From Liolophura sinensis (taxonomy: Eukaryota > Mollusca > Polyplacophora > Chitonida > Chitonidae), in the NCBI RefSeq assembly GCF_032854445.1, contig NC_088300.1, positions 65,942,984-66,006,983 on the forward strand: a stretch of 64,000 nt of DNA, in the 5' to 3' direction. This document shows positions 35,101-46,800 of the stretch, piece by piece. The position numbers and the translations under genes are program-made. The notes beneath the pieces are model-generated. The model saw nothing but the letters and a program-made list of their open reading frames with translations, had not been told where the DNA came from and ran no database searches. How positions within the stretch are numbered: position 1 is the stretch's first letter; every line of letters starts with the position of its first letter.

Positions 35101-38100
35101 GTAATAATTATCTGTAAAGATTACATGGCCTTTATCTAGATAGTCAGACCTTATATCTAATACTACGGCCGCTGACTGTCCCAAGCCATCATCATCATCA
35201 ACACCCTCTCCACAATATATGCGAACCGTCAGAATCAGGCCCCTAAAACTCCTATAATTCATACAGTTTGATTCCGTATTTGCGTCTCTTGTTCTTTATA
35301 TATTGCCGAAATAACAGCCTGCCACTATTATCTGGGATAATAGATTTGCTTCATTTTCTTGTTGAAGTGATCAAAGATTGGTCACACTTTGTAAAGTTCG
35401 TCTTCAGTGGGCTGTTCCGCAAATTGCCAAAATCACAACAGTAACTGGAAACGATTTCTACTTATCACACCTCTGAAGAGGGATATTTTATGGAGTTCCA
35501 ATATACTCCAATGGAGTTCTAATGTTGAGAGTATAACTTCATTTCTACAGTGTTCGTTTCTACCCAAGAGTTTATGTGGGATGATATGTGAAGAGGTCTT
35601 CATTTATTTCGGTTTTAATATTCAAAAACTAAAATAATCTGATGGTGAATTGATTTGCATGGGGTGTCTAAATCAAGGCGTTTCAATGAAGTCAAATACT
35701 GGTGGATTTTACGGTACTTCTGTCCATACATGGGAGGAGCTGGAGTAACAAAACCCCACAAGCCACAGCTTTGTCTCGCTCCACCCCCTCTAGTGTGACC
35801 ATCACGTGTCCCTCTCGTTCTAGCTCTACCTTTGTCTGACCTTTTTGGGATTGTCTGACTCTAATGACACAGTTGGATCTCCGTCATCACTAGGCTGATT
35901 GCTGTCGTCAACACGAAATTCACTATCATGGGAGGCCATTTCAGAGGAAGGGCAACCATCAGAAACCAAGTCCGTATCAAGGCCATTGGTATCCTGGTAA
36001 GTCTCCATAAGGAGGTCGGCAACTTGTTCAGCACTCACTTGCGCCATAGCTCATGAAAATACAGACTAAAGCTGGTCGCAATGTACTGCTTGTCACTTTA
36101 GTGCAGCTATAAATAGTAATGACATAATAAATACATAATAAGCATGTAACCCTGACGTCACCAGATAACACATACCTGGCAGTGAACTTAAAAGAGTTTT
36201 TCTCTCTGCCAAATACGAGTTATCCCGTAGAGTGTTGAGTACGAGATAACTCGTACCTGAAAATGAATTAAACAGTTATGTCTCAGTGCCAGATACAAGT
36301 TATATCTTAGCTTACGCAATCATCTCTTAAAGTCATAAAATAAGCTCAGAATTGTTCTAAACTATCAAATATGAAATAATACCAAAACTTCATCCATGAT
36401 CAGGGGTTTGAATATGGACAGGTTTGGGTCATATAGTGCGGCAGTCAATGTGTTAATTATGCAACATGACTGCAATTATTCTGTGAAATTCAGACGCACA
36501 TTTTATTGGATTATTCCAGAACTGGATAGATATAATCACGATAACGATCAATCGAAAACTGAGATATAACCATGGAGCACACAATGTATATATGTGTGTC
36601 TGGTTTACGCCCTTGTTCCATTTCAGTCGCCCACGGAAACATTATTTTCTAAAGTTCTACAAATTGTCACTTGTCACATTCCTTATTTGTAGTAGCCGAT
36701 TTAGACTACGAAGCCCATGAGTATCTGTTAGCCTTCGCTGATGGGCCTTTAAACATTGTCAAAAAGCGTTCCATTGTCACTTAGCACAATGAAAGTGTCC
36801 CATTCAACCACAAAATGAAAGTACATTATCAGAGCGGTAAAATTTCGCCGTGCTGTGATATCCCAAGTGTGTGTGGCGACATGAGTGTGGAGAGTGGAGA
36901 TAATAACAACAAGAAAAAATGTAGCCTCTTTCTGGTTATTTTGACAGCCATTTTATTCAAAGGTTTGATTAAGTGTTGGCAGACGAATTGCTTCAATAAA
37001 TTTATTTATCTATTTATTTGATAACTTTAATGCTTAACTCCATACCCAAGAAGATTTAATTCAGTTAATAGGACGCCAGATACATTGCTTATTGGCAAAA
37101 GAAATGTATTTGCCCCGCCGAGCAGGCAAGTTGCCAAAGTTGGCTGCCCAACACATTTTCGGCTTGTCCCGGGCAATCGTTTAGTTACACCACTGAAATT
37201 TTGGTGTTTGGTCTTTGGTGTTTCTTGCACATGTAACTGTCATTTACTTTGTAAAATAAAAATTACCATAATCCCTCAACCTTTTTCTTTAAAGTGTATG
37301 AACTTCCACTGAATGACCGAGGTATCTGACTCCAAATTATGGAAAAAAAACCCCAAAAAACAGAAGGGCATTCTAAACTTTGTCAGTTTGAGTTATTTCC
37401 CCTACCCGAGGAGTACAATGCAGCATATGTTAAATTCGACTTCCACAACACCCTTACAATCAAACGAATCTCAGAATCCAAATTTCATATGAATCACAAC
37501 TTCCTTGATCAAGGACACTGATTGGCTTTCTATCCTTCATGTAAATCACCGGCTGTTCTACTTCCTGTCTAGCGTGGCAGATAGCATTGCAGGTTCGCTG
37601 TACACCCTGAGAGATTGAAAGAGGTCCATTTTCCGTGAGACCATGCATGAGAACAAAGTAGAAGCGACTAGCGACACCTTAGCCACAATATGAAGGTTCA
37701 CAACTCAAGTCTTCGGACAATTAACTCTGATCAATGTTTATAAAGCAGTATTGAGTGAGTAGCAAGCCCTTTTTCTGTATGAAAAGGACCTTCAGTTCCG
37801 CGAATTTTTAACCTGGGAACGGACATGGAAACGGAACGATTGTTTCTGTGAAATTCTCATGCCTGCATAAAGTATCATTCTTGGTGCTGAAATATAGTTT
37901 TCCAGCAGGATATCATAATACCTTCTAAACCGGCCTTAAAGCTCTGTTCTAGAATCATTAAAATTCTCAGAATACAGTAAATTGAGCATGTTGGTCATGG
38001 ACCAAAGTTTAGGTCATTTAGGGTGGTTTCATTTATTCATTTATTGATTTATTCATTTGATAGGTGTTTTATACTGTTCTCAAGAATATTTCACTTATAT

Positions 38101-41100
38101 GACAACGGCCAGCATTATGGTGGCAGGAAACTGGGCAGAGCCCGAGAAAACCCACGATCATTTGGAAGTTGCCAGGAGAGGACGCCAGTATGAGCTGGAC
38201 TTAAGCTCACAGCAACTGCATTGGTGAGAGGCTCCTGGGTCAATGTGCCATGCTGGTGTGCTAGCCCCCTTGGCCACGGAGGCCCCCTGGGCAGTTTCAT
38301 TGACTTAATTATAAATACCTTCATGTCTATGCAAGGCCATGGTTAGTTTTTCTAACAGTTCATCAGCACATTGATCTGATGCTAAACTGGGGTGTTTCCG
38401 GATACGTCTCCTCCGATCTGACCTGAAAGACACAAATCCAGATTCATCAAAAAGAAAAAAAAGTTCAATTTCTAACACTACAGAAAGTCAATTTATATCA
38501 TTTGACATATGTTTTTCCTATACTGACTTTACCTCTTTCTTTACATAATGAACAGGTATCCTAGAACCTCTAGGCCTTTCCTCCAAGTTATGGTTAAAAT
38601 AAAAAGTAATGTATTAGGCAAGGCAATCGTTCTCTACTTACCGCCGCTGGATGTTATTCTTGAAGGGTTTAGTTTGCCCAGTGTCATCTTTACTGCTCAT
38701 CCACAACCCTAGGAGAGGTTCTGTGGTGCTGGGACCATCCTCTGTCTGTCAGTACAACAAGTAGGCCAGAGATATTTTACTTGATATACCAGCTAGACAT
38801 CAAGAAAACTAATCAAGCCACATCCTCAACAGCACTTATTTGTTACAGATCTGTGGCGAAGTCAAAAAAGACTACTAATTTATCACTCAAAACTCCTTAC
38901 AAGCAGGCCATAAAATGTGGGTGGCTGATGTAATCAAAAAATCGGTTCCGGGTCTTAAGCCTTGAATAACCGATCGTTCGGTTTCGCCATGACGCGAAAA
39001 CCGATTGGCTACGTGATCATATGGTCATATAAAGCCATCTACAATACTTCCCAGCAGACTTTTTTCTTTCATTTACTGTAACTTCAGCAAAGCCTATTAA
39101 TTTGCGTATGAAGTTGGTTGTATCGCAGTACAGTCCACCATCATGCATGTCCAGCTGAATCTTCAAATAGCACAATGGCCACAGCATGAACGGTGATCAG
39201 TATAGATCAGGGTGGATCAGGAAGCCACTGTAAAACATATTTGTCATACACACTGAGAATCATATGGGTTTCAAGGCCGGATCAGCATGTGTTATATTCC
39301 TGAGTATTTTCATTTTCTTTTGATGATTAATAATTACTTTTATTACTCTTGTAGTGTGTGTAATATCAAACAGGCTATCGGAGCCCTCGCCATACCTGTA
39401 TAACAAAATGGTTTTGTCCAAAGGGTGAAATGATATAACCAATGACACGAGGGAATGTCAACGATGACCAGCTCATGGAAAGTTGTTGACTACTGCAAGT
39501 TTAAATTCAGTTCAAACTGAATGTCACCTTTCCCCGCCTACCACTAGCTCACCAAAAGCATAATGCATGATTGACGAATGCTGCCAGCCACAGATTTGCT
39601 AGATCCTAACGATATATCTGGCACACATGTGGGTCGGAACATCCACGTAGGAAGGGTATAGTATAACAGGAAGATGTTCACATCATAGGCCGATCATACA
39701 GCCAAGACAGGCGTACAATCCATGTAGGATGGGCGTAAGATCCAACATTCATCCTCATAGGGTTTTGCAACATACACCAACATTCACACATAAACTCCTG
39801 TAACTTATTACAAATGCCTCGATGTTCGACACCAACCTTGCCCTAATGAAGTCGGAAAAAATATGAACGGTTTAGTTCCCTGCATGGTTACCAATTCGCA
39901 CATGATCATAATAATACACAGATTGAGTTTTGACCGTTTCTGCAATTATTCGGTAAATGCAAAACCATAACCTACATGTACATTACACGATTTCCTTCAG
40001 TGCAAAATTTTCTGAGGAAGTCAATTTAAGGACTAAATATAGTGTATAGTTATAACAGAACTTATACATCATAATTTAGGCACCACAAATGGCTAATAAA
40101 TCTATTTATTTGTACAGCTTTTGGCGAGAACTTACATCATCTCCGAGTGTCTGGGAATGCAGTTACGATTTGACATTTCCACTGACACTAATAAACTTAG
40201 ACCATTCACTAATATTTTTCTTGTCTCTATGCCTGCCTTACCAGGCAAGCAAATTGAAGATACATCGTGTGATGTTTATAGCTAGAGTGTAGACAAAGCC
40301 TAAAGTGCCGCAAAACACTCTAAGTGAAACTACATGTACCGCCGATTAAGATCTGTGTAAGATGTGATCAGAATGGTGCCAACATCCACGCATGGGCTGC
40401 CCATCATGGACATACAATCAAGATGTGCATAAGATGGGAGGATGATACTATTAGAGCATATCGTTAGCAGTGCTATAGCCCGAGCTGTGTATATAGCAAA
40501 GGAGACATGTAGTGCGCATGTTCACAACGGGAAAATATGGCTGAAAGTCGACTGGTACTTTCTGAGCCAAAATATTTTGTTTTAACACGGAAGCCTTCTC
40601 AGGTGTTACCTATATGAAGTTAACAGGTAGTTTGTAGACTGGACGTGAATGCACAAATAGCAGGAATCAGTGCAGACCTAATTGACCTAATTTAATAATA
40701 AAGCGCAGACCTGAACGAAATTTTATCAGTGGTAGCTGTCTTGATATAATATGCTGCACGAGGATGGCTGGCAACCTTGTGAGGGTAACTCTAATATATC
40801 TAATGAGCGCTACGCAGCTCAAGCGCTGCATTTGATTGATCAGTCTGCACAATTACACTCCAGGTAACTGACACTCAAACAATCGTTTCGTTCGCGCCAA
40901 ATTTCGTGGCCTGTACATGCATAAAAAAAGAGGGAAAATTCATAAACAAGTGCATTTAAAGCATATGGCACCTTATGTTTTGCACATTTTACCTCATCAG
41001 CTAATTTCTTCACAATGTCAGCAACCTCACTTCTCAAGAATTGACCACGATCTGTTAAGACATAAAAAAAATATCAATACCTGTGCAAATTTTTGTTTCA

Positions 41101-43515
41101 TTAATATATGTATTGTGATGTGAAATAATGTTACATATATAACTCCGCTTAGTTCAGGAAAACAGAAATATTAATTTTCTTAGCTAGAAAAATGTGACAC
41201 ACATGGTAAAAATAATTTAATCAGAAGATCTGGCAAGAACAATTTTGGCAAGAGCTGTCAACAGCAATACAGACCTAGAAGATAACCATTCCTCTGTGCC
41301 ATTAGTACCATAACATCATCCACAGATATTGCATATAAATTCTTTCGCCATTTATAAAAGATTACTAGCAGTTGTTCTACCTTACATTTTTTTGTCAAAT
41401 GTTAATTTTTATGTCAATTAAATTATTAGTTTACTAAATTTTCCTCCATAGCTGAATTCAATATTTGGCATATACTAAATAAAATGAATACCAGAAGAGG
41501 CGGATTCAGACTCAGTCGTGGTGAAAGCGTGAACCCACAAGCTCATTCCCACTTACATGTAGGTGCCACACATATGCATCAACTGATATTCATTCAATTA
41601 TTTGGTCTCATGGACAAATTGATGCTGCAAATGAACTCACATCTTTTGAACTGCAACAGTGCCTCAGGTGAATTGCAGTCCCATCTAACATCTATCTGGG
41701 AATCTGCTGGCTGAGAACACATGAACAGGTCCTCCTTACATAGCCCCATCTTAGCCAACTCTTGTCTAGGGGTCACAGCCAACTCCTCTGTCTCTGAAAT
41801 TTGACACATGCCACACAAACATTATTTTGGATCAACGTATGTTGAGGACTCTTTCAGCAGCTCTTGTTTTCAATGCTCAATGATTAAAATCAAAAAGAGT
41901 TCATCTCTTAGATCACACCTATTTCCTTTGTAAATATGTAGTTGGAGTGACAAACTAAAATCCTATGGGTCATTCCGCATCAGATCTGCCCAAAAAATTT
42001 TTTTTTGTGGTGACCCTCATGGATTTGGCTGAAAAAATTCTTAAAAATTCCGTGGCTTATATGTGGAATATTTCCCAAGTTATAGCCCCAAATTCCGAGT
42101 GGTTTTTGAGATATAACAATTTAAAAACATCTTGTAAAGTTCATTCTCAACAGTTGCGAATAGGATATCAGTTCTGAAGGCATTTTTGGATGACCATATC
42201 GTCCAATTCAATGGGCCTAGAAGTCTGAAAATCTAGCTGAACTCAGGAGAATCCTGAAATACTTATTCGGCTAATTATCCTCAAATGAACTAGCCCCCAA
42301 ATCGGGGCTAAGGATGGCTTATGTTTACTGCTACGCGGAGACCACTGTCATCCTTAGCCTGGACTATTTAAGTGAGTGTGCGCTTGACACTGTACTTAAC
42401 AATTTTTCAGTCATATGACGGCGAAGGAGTCGTGCATGTAATGTGCCTCCTAAGCCCCAGCGCATGAGCCATTATACTGATATGGGTCAACCAGTTATTG
42501 CTCTATCCCCTTAACGCTGAACGCCAGGTGAGGAAGTTACAACTTCCTCTTTCAAGGTCTTAGGTGTGGCCCAGTCCAGAACTGACCCTAGATCTATTGC
42601 CTCCCGAAGCAGACACTCTACCAACTGTGCTATTGGGGCCAGTCCACGGACAATGTGTGCACCCCATTGTGATGTTGTATCTGTACTCAGCTATCCCTTT
42701 GGCAAAGCCTGCTACATTCACAATACTTAATATCCAAATCCGCTTAATTCATGGTCTGTCCTCAAGCTAAGCCATTTATGCACCTTTTGCAATCATTGAC
42801 ACTGACCTTAATCGGATATAACCTCAAAAAATTTAAGTCGAATTCGAAAATAAGGTCTGTTTTGAGCTACTCACTGCATGATGCCATCTACCTGATTGAC
42901 CAAAATTGGTATGTCTGTCACGCCTATTGAGAATCTGGCATCACAACGTTATTTAAGCATTCCAATCTATAGCACAGCTCAGCACGCAAAAATGGACAGC
43001 AAAACTGTTTTGAAAGCTAATTGCAGAATGAAGCAGAGGTATTAAGTGCCAGATAATTTTAAAATTGACAATGTGGCTGCAATTTTTTTGTTCACCATCA
43101 AAATGTCAACCACAAACGCAAAAACAATAGATGCACGTGTAAAATGATGATGCGGTAACATTTGTGAGAAGGACTCTAAGAGAGAGATATTATGGAATTA
43201 CCACTTGTATATGCAAATAAATGAGATAAAAATTGTCCAGAAGACCACAAAGTCGTCGGCGAATGTAATTCACTTCACTTTTGCCCATGACAGGGAAGTG
43301 TTTTCTCGTATTTCGTTCAAGATATTGCTCAAAGCACGATTTTCACTCTGACTTCCTAATACTGTAAAGCACCCTTGTGGGAGACTGACTGAATTGGAGC
43401 GACCATTCAGCTTATCATGTGTTGTGCCACGAAAAATATCAAACTTACCTTTCTCAGAACGGCGACTGAGAGGAGTTCTGGGAGCGTTGCTGGCTATGCG
43501 TCGCTTCCCCGCCAT
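28977..43515 (-). CDS. ETAA1: ETAA1-like ATR-kinase activator, nine coding exons, frame breaks in exon 7
   Basis: ETAA1 is recruited by RPA to single-stranded DNA and activates ATR-ATRIP. Exons, minus strand 5' to 3': 43449-43515, 41641-41793, 40993-41051, 38642-38745, 38319-38422, 33115-33163, 30475-32521, 30221-30307, 28977-29149. Junctions are GT-AG with matching phases. Matches to vertebrate ETAA1: Trp-Asp-x-x-Ser-Pro of the ATR-activating region (VRWDCNSPEALLQF; W about 60), the helix SEVADIVKKLADE, LLGLWMSSK, the acidic LEDDWSDDDLF in exon 7 (human EDDWENLL), and the C-terminal basic helix CTPDEIQKKKKAAMERRKK, the RPA32-binding motif. Total coding length of about 947 codons resembles the human protein (926). 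Exon 7 cannot be read in one frame (see findings). The gene may be intact but mis-assembled, unusually spliced, or decaying. Confidence 0.85.
29387..29495 (-). mobile_element. SINE family 1, tail-side fragment
   Basis: TTTATTTGATTGTTGATCAA start followed by a diverged body. It lies in the last ETAA1 intron. Confidence 0.65.
29655..29876 (-). mobile_element. tRNA-derived SINE, family 3
   Basis: The minus-strand head GCGGGCCATGGTCTAGTGGA ends in GAGGGTTCAATCCC, a clear B box. A related head is at 46531-46615. It lies in the last ETAA1 intron. Confidence 0.75.
30475..32521 (-). CDS. ETAA1: ETAA1 exon 7: large exon with acidic RPA-type motif, KP-rich repeats and frame breaks
   Basis: The exon begins after an acceptor at 32522 (SPGSPKLLTVYEESEVIDQ) and ends at a phase-1 donor at 30474. 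The frame entering from exon 6 stays open to a TGA at 32329-32331, while the main frame is open only from 32398. The latter holds VTEEVLEDDWSDDDLF at about 32264-32308 and runs to a TAA just after 31094. A third frame is open from 31203, and a fourth from about 30691 leads into exon 8 in the right phase. About 30500-30960 encodes degenerate 10-residue units (GGPKPGTLNS, GAHKPGTLNA). Two extra bases in the frame-3/4 transition are evident when the repeat units are compared. Confidence 0.75.
32595..32665 (-). mobile_element. short SINE family 1 tail fragment
   Basis: Recognisable only by ACTCAAGAATATTTCACTTA and its T-rich start, near ETAA1 exon 7. Confidence 0.5.
33514..34335. repeat. 42-bp satellite, about 19 copies, inside the piggyBac left end
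   Basis: The unit is about GTGCCAGTATGTGTTGTCCT plus ATATGTCACTACGAGACATC plus TC, with some shortened units. Each carries a palindrome-like ACGAGATATCTCGT core in variant form. Because 42 is a multiple of 3, several frames stay open for 140-214 codons, but none is a gene. Confidence 0.95.
34740..35320 (-). pseudogene. piggyBac transposase catalytic region, frameshifted
   Basis: Minus-strand reading shows KNKRRKYGIKLYE, then in another frame GLILTVRIYCGEG, KGHVIFTDNYYNS (with the second catalytic Asp of the DDE_Tnp_1_7 family), VVSKKLKKGKYTWRRSDSVV, FLTISNMHQIEMV and GMSGID. A stop follows immediately, and TDQILSYNSALRK continues in a shifted frame. At least two frameshifts make it inactive. 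The family assignment is clear. Confidence 0.85.
35826..36047 (-). pseudogene. probable N-terminal acidic region of the piggyBac transposase
   Basis: A 73-codon frame starting MAQVSAEQVADLLMETYQD and rich in Asp/Glu/Ser lies upstream of the catalytic remnant, inside the terminal repeats and on the same strand. piggyBac transposases begin with such acidic, poorly conserved regions. Assignment is by position and composition. Confidence 0.55.
37858..38030 (+). repeat. dispersed repeat R1, copy 3
   Basis: Most diverged copy (TTCTCAGAATACAGTAAATT; AGTTTAGGTCATTTAGGG), directly next to a full-length SINE. Confidence 0.6.
38030..38287 (-). mobile_element. tRNA-derived SINE, family 1, full length
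   Basis: Tail at 38030-38060, body with GGCCAGCATTATGGTGGCAG, and head ending CTTGGCCACGGAGGCCCC. It ends about 30 bp from the donor of ETAA1 exon 5 (38319). Confidence 0.92.
38746..40992. other. ETAA1 intron 3, no gene seen
   Basis: No repeat family or coding signature was recognised except a 22-codon exon-like segment at 40537-40602 on the plus strand, discussed in findings. Confidence 0.6.
41641..41793 (-). CDS. ETAA1: ETAA1 exon 2: ATR-activating motif
   Basis: This 51-codon exon carries TPRQELAKMGLCKEDLF and DVRWDCNSPEALLQFKR. The tryptophan followed by D-x-x-S-P aligns with the human IFWDQNSP motif, whose Trp is required for ATR activation. Exon 3 (40993-41051) follows with a short helix (EVADIVKKLADE) that aligns with the helix after the human motif. 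Confidence 0.85.
42374..42645 (-). mobile_element. SINE family 2, internally deleted
   Basis: Tail region ACAATTTTTCAGTCATATGA and head ending TACCAACTGTGCTATTGGGG are present. About 90 bp of the middle is missing. It lies in ETAA1 intron 1. Confidence 0.9.
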
Positions 43516-43885
43516 TATTGTACCCTTAGAAATGGACCTACATTTTGCTCACATTTTGTTTTTCATCATAAATTAGCAACAGAAGCAAAAACTTCATTTT
43601 CGCCTCTCGAATTGATCAAATTTACCTCGCAATCGAAAACGAGGCTGACAGTATACTCGTAATAATCTTTTCTTGAGTTTCTCATACAAAATTAATAAAT
43701 ATTGTTTTATTATGCTGTTTTACACTCATATGAAATATTTAAGCTTTTTGTAACGATTAAAGCCTTTTCAATTTTTATTCCTCAAGACTATTAGTTAATC
43801 TTGTTAAAACGTGAGTCGCATTGTGTGCGTCATATTCAACTTCCGCTTCACGTGGCGGGCAAGTTAAACACGTCTAAGGAGAATA
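43516..43885. promoter_or_regulatory. bidirectional promoter region ETAA1 / CDIN1
   Basis: 370 bp lie between divergent start codons. Close to the CDIN1 start is a compact cluster: TGCGTCAT-type ATF/CRE half site (about 43826-43833), ETS-type ACTTCCGC (43839-43846), E-box CACGTG (43849-43854) and GGCGGG (43854-43859). No TATA box is seen. A near copy of this cluster lies at 48397-48433. Confidence 0.6.
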
Positions 43886-46800
43886 ATGGAGATGTCAGTG
43901 TACAATGATATCATTGACTGTATTCACGCGTTTAATTCCCGCAAGTGTTTGCCTAAGTTAGTGGAGACTTATCCAGGGTAATTGCCTACACTCTATTTTT
44001 ATGCAGATATGTAAAACGAACTTACTTGATGGAGCTCTATACGCCAGTGTAGAAATAGTCCTGTATGCATTCCTTGGTTCTCAGTGTTCTTTCCTCCACA
44101 TGAAGATAGTGTCAGTTGTATGACGTGGTTGTCCGTATTCTCTGTTCATTCTGTATGCAATCCTTCATCCTAAAGTATAAGGGCCCTGATGCCAACAATG
44201 CTACTTGTCATATAACCGTACCTGCTTTACGTGCTCTCCGTCACACATCGATGTTGGGGCGGATAAAAAGTGTCTGTCCGTACTTGTAGTTGACTGAAAT
44301 GCTAGGTTATCAAGAACTTGAGAGATCAATATGTTGGTTGTGTTACATGCCTAGCAGGGATGGCCATGTAGTTTTCGGCTCAGTTGGATTTACTAGCGAT
44401 CGGAAGAGGGGACATCTGGCTGAGATAAGCATTTTGGTCAACTACAAGTACGGACCAACACTTTTTATGTGCCCCAACATTGATGCGTGCCGGACAACAC
44501 ATAAAGTAAGTAAGGTTATATGACAGGTAGCATTGTTGGCATCAGGGCCCTTATCCTTTAGGATGAAGAGCTAAAGCATTATCTGTCATAGAGCACCATG
44601 TTTAAAATCCCCATCCAATCACTTTGCAGTACTCAAAACTTCTGTACTTGGAGGCATACTTGGAATAAAGCAGATAGAGTAGCCAGCTGTCTCTGAGTAT
44701 TGCCAAGCGAACATTTGGAACAGTTTGTCAGTTTGAGTTAACCATGCACACAGAGAAGTTTTGCTCCAGTGCACATTTGCAACGTGAAACATTATACTAA
44801 CATAAATCAGACATAGAAATGAACAGATACAGTGAACAACATCAGTATTTCACACTGAGCATCCAGGAGTGCAGAGTAAGGGAGTGCTTACTTATAGGGT
44901 TATGTTTCTGCATAATATAACCCCCGAGAGCTAGGCCTAACTCTGATTCGAGTGGTGCATCCTACAAGCTTTACAATGAGAAACATATTTAAATATGTTG
45001 TAGTTGCAGAAGAAGCATACTTTTCAAGTGATTTCTCCCAATAGAAGTAAAGCGGGCATCCATATTAACTGTCACTGGTAGTTGCACATTGTATTTGAAC
45101 ACTTATTGTAAAGAGAGCCCCCACCTACAAGTTAACATTCTCACGTTATCTTTTTTTTATTATTATTTTTTTTTATTTTACACCCTTTCTTTTTATCCCA
45201 GACTCTTCTGCATAGCTTCTGCAAAAGAGTTCTTTTTAGGCAAGGTACAGAACTAAAATAATGCGAAGATGGAACAAAATATCCTACAGCACATTTGATC
45301 ATGTTTTGCATTATAACTCTCATGGCTGAACCACTTGAATTAGAGTTACATTCCTGTAAATAGTTCAATGCAAATCTGTTTACTGTGATTATTCAACCTT
45401 TTCAACCACTGAAGCATGTTTTCAGTGAAATGTATTCGTACAATTATTATGTAAATGATGCTTAACATGATTTGTCTGTGTCATTAAGGATGTAAACTTC
45501 ACAAAACTGTGCAAATGATTTTTCTACACTCCACAGTTCTCTCAGAATGTTTCACAATATTGGTTACAGAGGTGGTTGAAAAGTTTGTAGAATTATGATA
45601 ATTTCTTCATTCCAAATTCCTTGAAAGGTTGTAAAATGTAATTAGTGTATGATAAGTAATCATGACCAAAGTATTTAACAAAAATAAAATGAATGTATTA
45701 CAGGATTCCAGTGAACACTCTGGGGAGTATTTTGTCACAAGATTATCAGGTATGAATGTAGATACTGCACTGTATAATGTATTTATTTATTTATTTGATT
45801 GGTGTTTTATGCCGCACTCAAGATTATTTTACTTGTACGACAGCGGCCAGCATTATAGTGGCAGAAAACCAGGTACCATCTGTGGAGTAGAAATATTAGC
45901 AGCATATCTCTGCTGTGGTTTATAACTATACCTTGAAAATCAACTCAAGACATGAAAACAGGACTTTGTATTGAACAGTAGACCCACACTTTTTCTCTAT
46001 GATTTTCAACCCAATTCAGCTACCATTCAGTCTATAATGCTCCTTCCACCAGCATATCAATGTGACAGTGCTATATCTAGCATGAATGACGTTTTGAACC
46101 AGGGCACAGCAGCTTCTGTTGAGATATGTCAAGGTTGCAACATAATAGTCACATTTAAAGCCATACAATACTCCATATAAAAAGATTTATTTTATTTATT
46201 TGATTGGCGTTTTACATCCTACTCAAGAATATTTCACTGCCCTCCATATAAAAGATATTCCCAGTCGAACATGTACACATTTGTGCAGGACAGCTCTGAA
46301 CACAGTTGCCAGAGTTACAGAGGGAAAACTGCCAAGAATGTGTCAGAATCAAAGAAACAAGCTTTCACACACTGGCACCATAATCAGTACACCACTCATC
46401 GTGTTGTGCTAGTACCAATCACACCCTGACTGTTGACATTATGATGAGTTAAAATGTGTCTCTTTACTTATCTTGATATGTATACATCTAATTATTTCAT
46501 GAACAAAATTACATATGGTTTTCAAAGGACTGGGCCATGGTCTGGTAGTTAGAGATGCTTTTCAGTGGCTAGGATACATTAGGTAAGGCTTCAAATCTGG
46601 CCTTAGACGAAATTTGTTGATTCTTTCACATTCATTGTTTATGGAGCCATGATGTCAAAAACAATAGCATAGTGAGGCTGTGCATTAAAAATTGGCCCTA
46701 TGTGGATCCTATCAGAAAAAAAATAGGCCAGGTTGGTAGGGAAAGTTTTTATTGTATTTATTGTAAATATTCTACCCAGTGTAAACTTCGCAGCTGTGCC

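Larger units (their letters stand above)
33502..36456 (-). mobile_element. piggyBac-type DNA transposon, defective, with TTAA target sites and terminal inverted repeats
   Basis: The left end reads TTAACATGTTAACTGCCGGC. The right end on the opposite strand reads TTAACACATTGACTGCCGCA. Fifteen of the first 18 bases match, and each begins with the TTAA that piggyBac elements duplicate. Between them lie transposase remnants on the minus strand (34740-36047) and, at the left end, a 42-bp satellite. Both ends carry palindrome-like motifs of the form GAGATATCTCGT or GAGATAACTCGT. The element sits in ETAA1 intron 5. Confidence 0.85.
33164..38318. other. ETAA1 intron 5 (non-coding content)
   Basis: Holds the piggyBac element (33502-36456), dispersed repeat R1 copy 3 and a full-length SINE. 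The remainder (36457-37857) is AT-rich with no feature I can support. Confidence 0.7.

Noticed and set aside
36660-36760. Possible small hairpin RNA around GAAGCCCATGAG and GATGGGCCTT
   Set aside because: The pairing is short and interrupted, and other evidence is absent.
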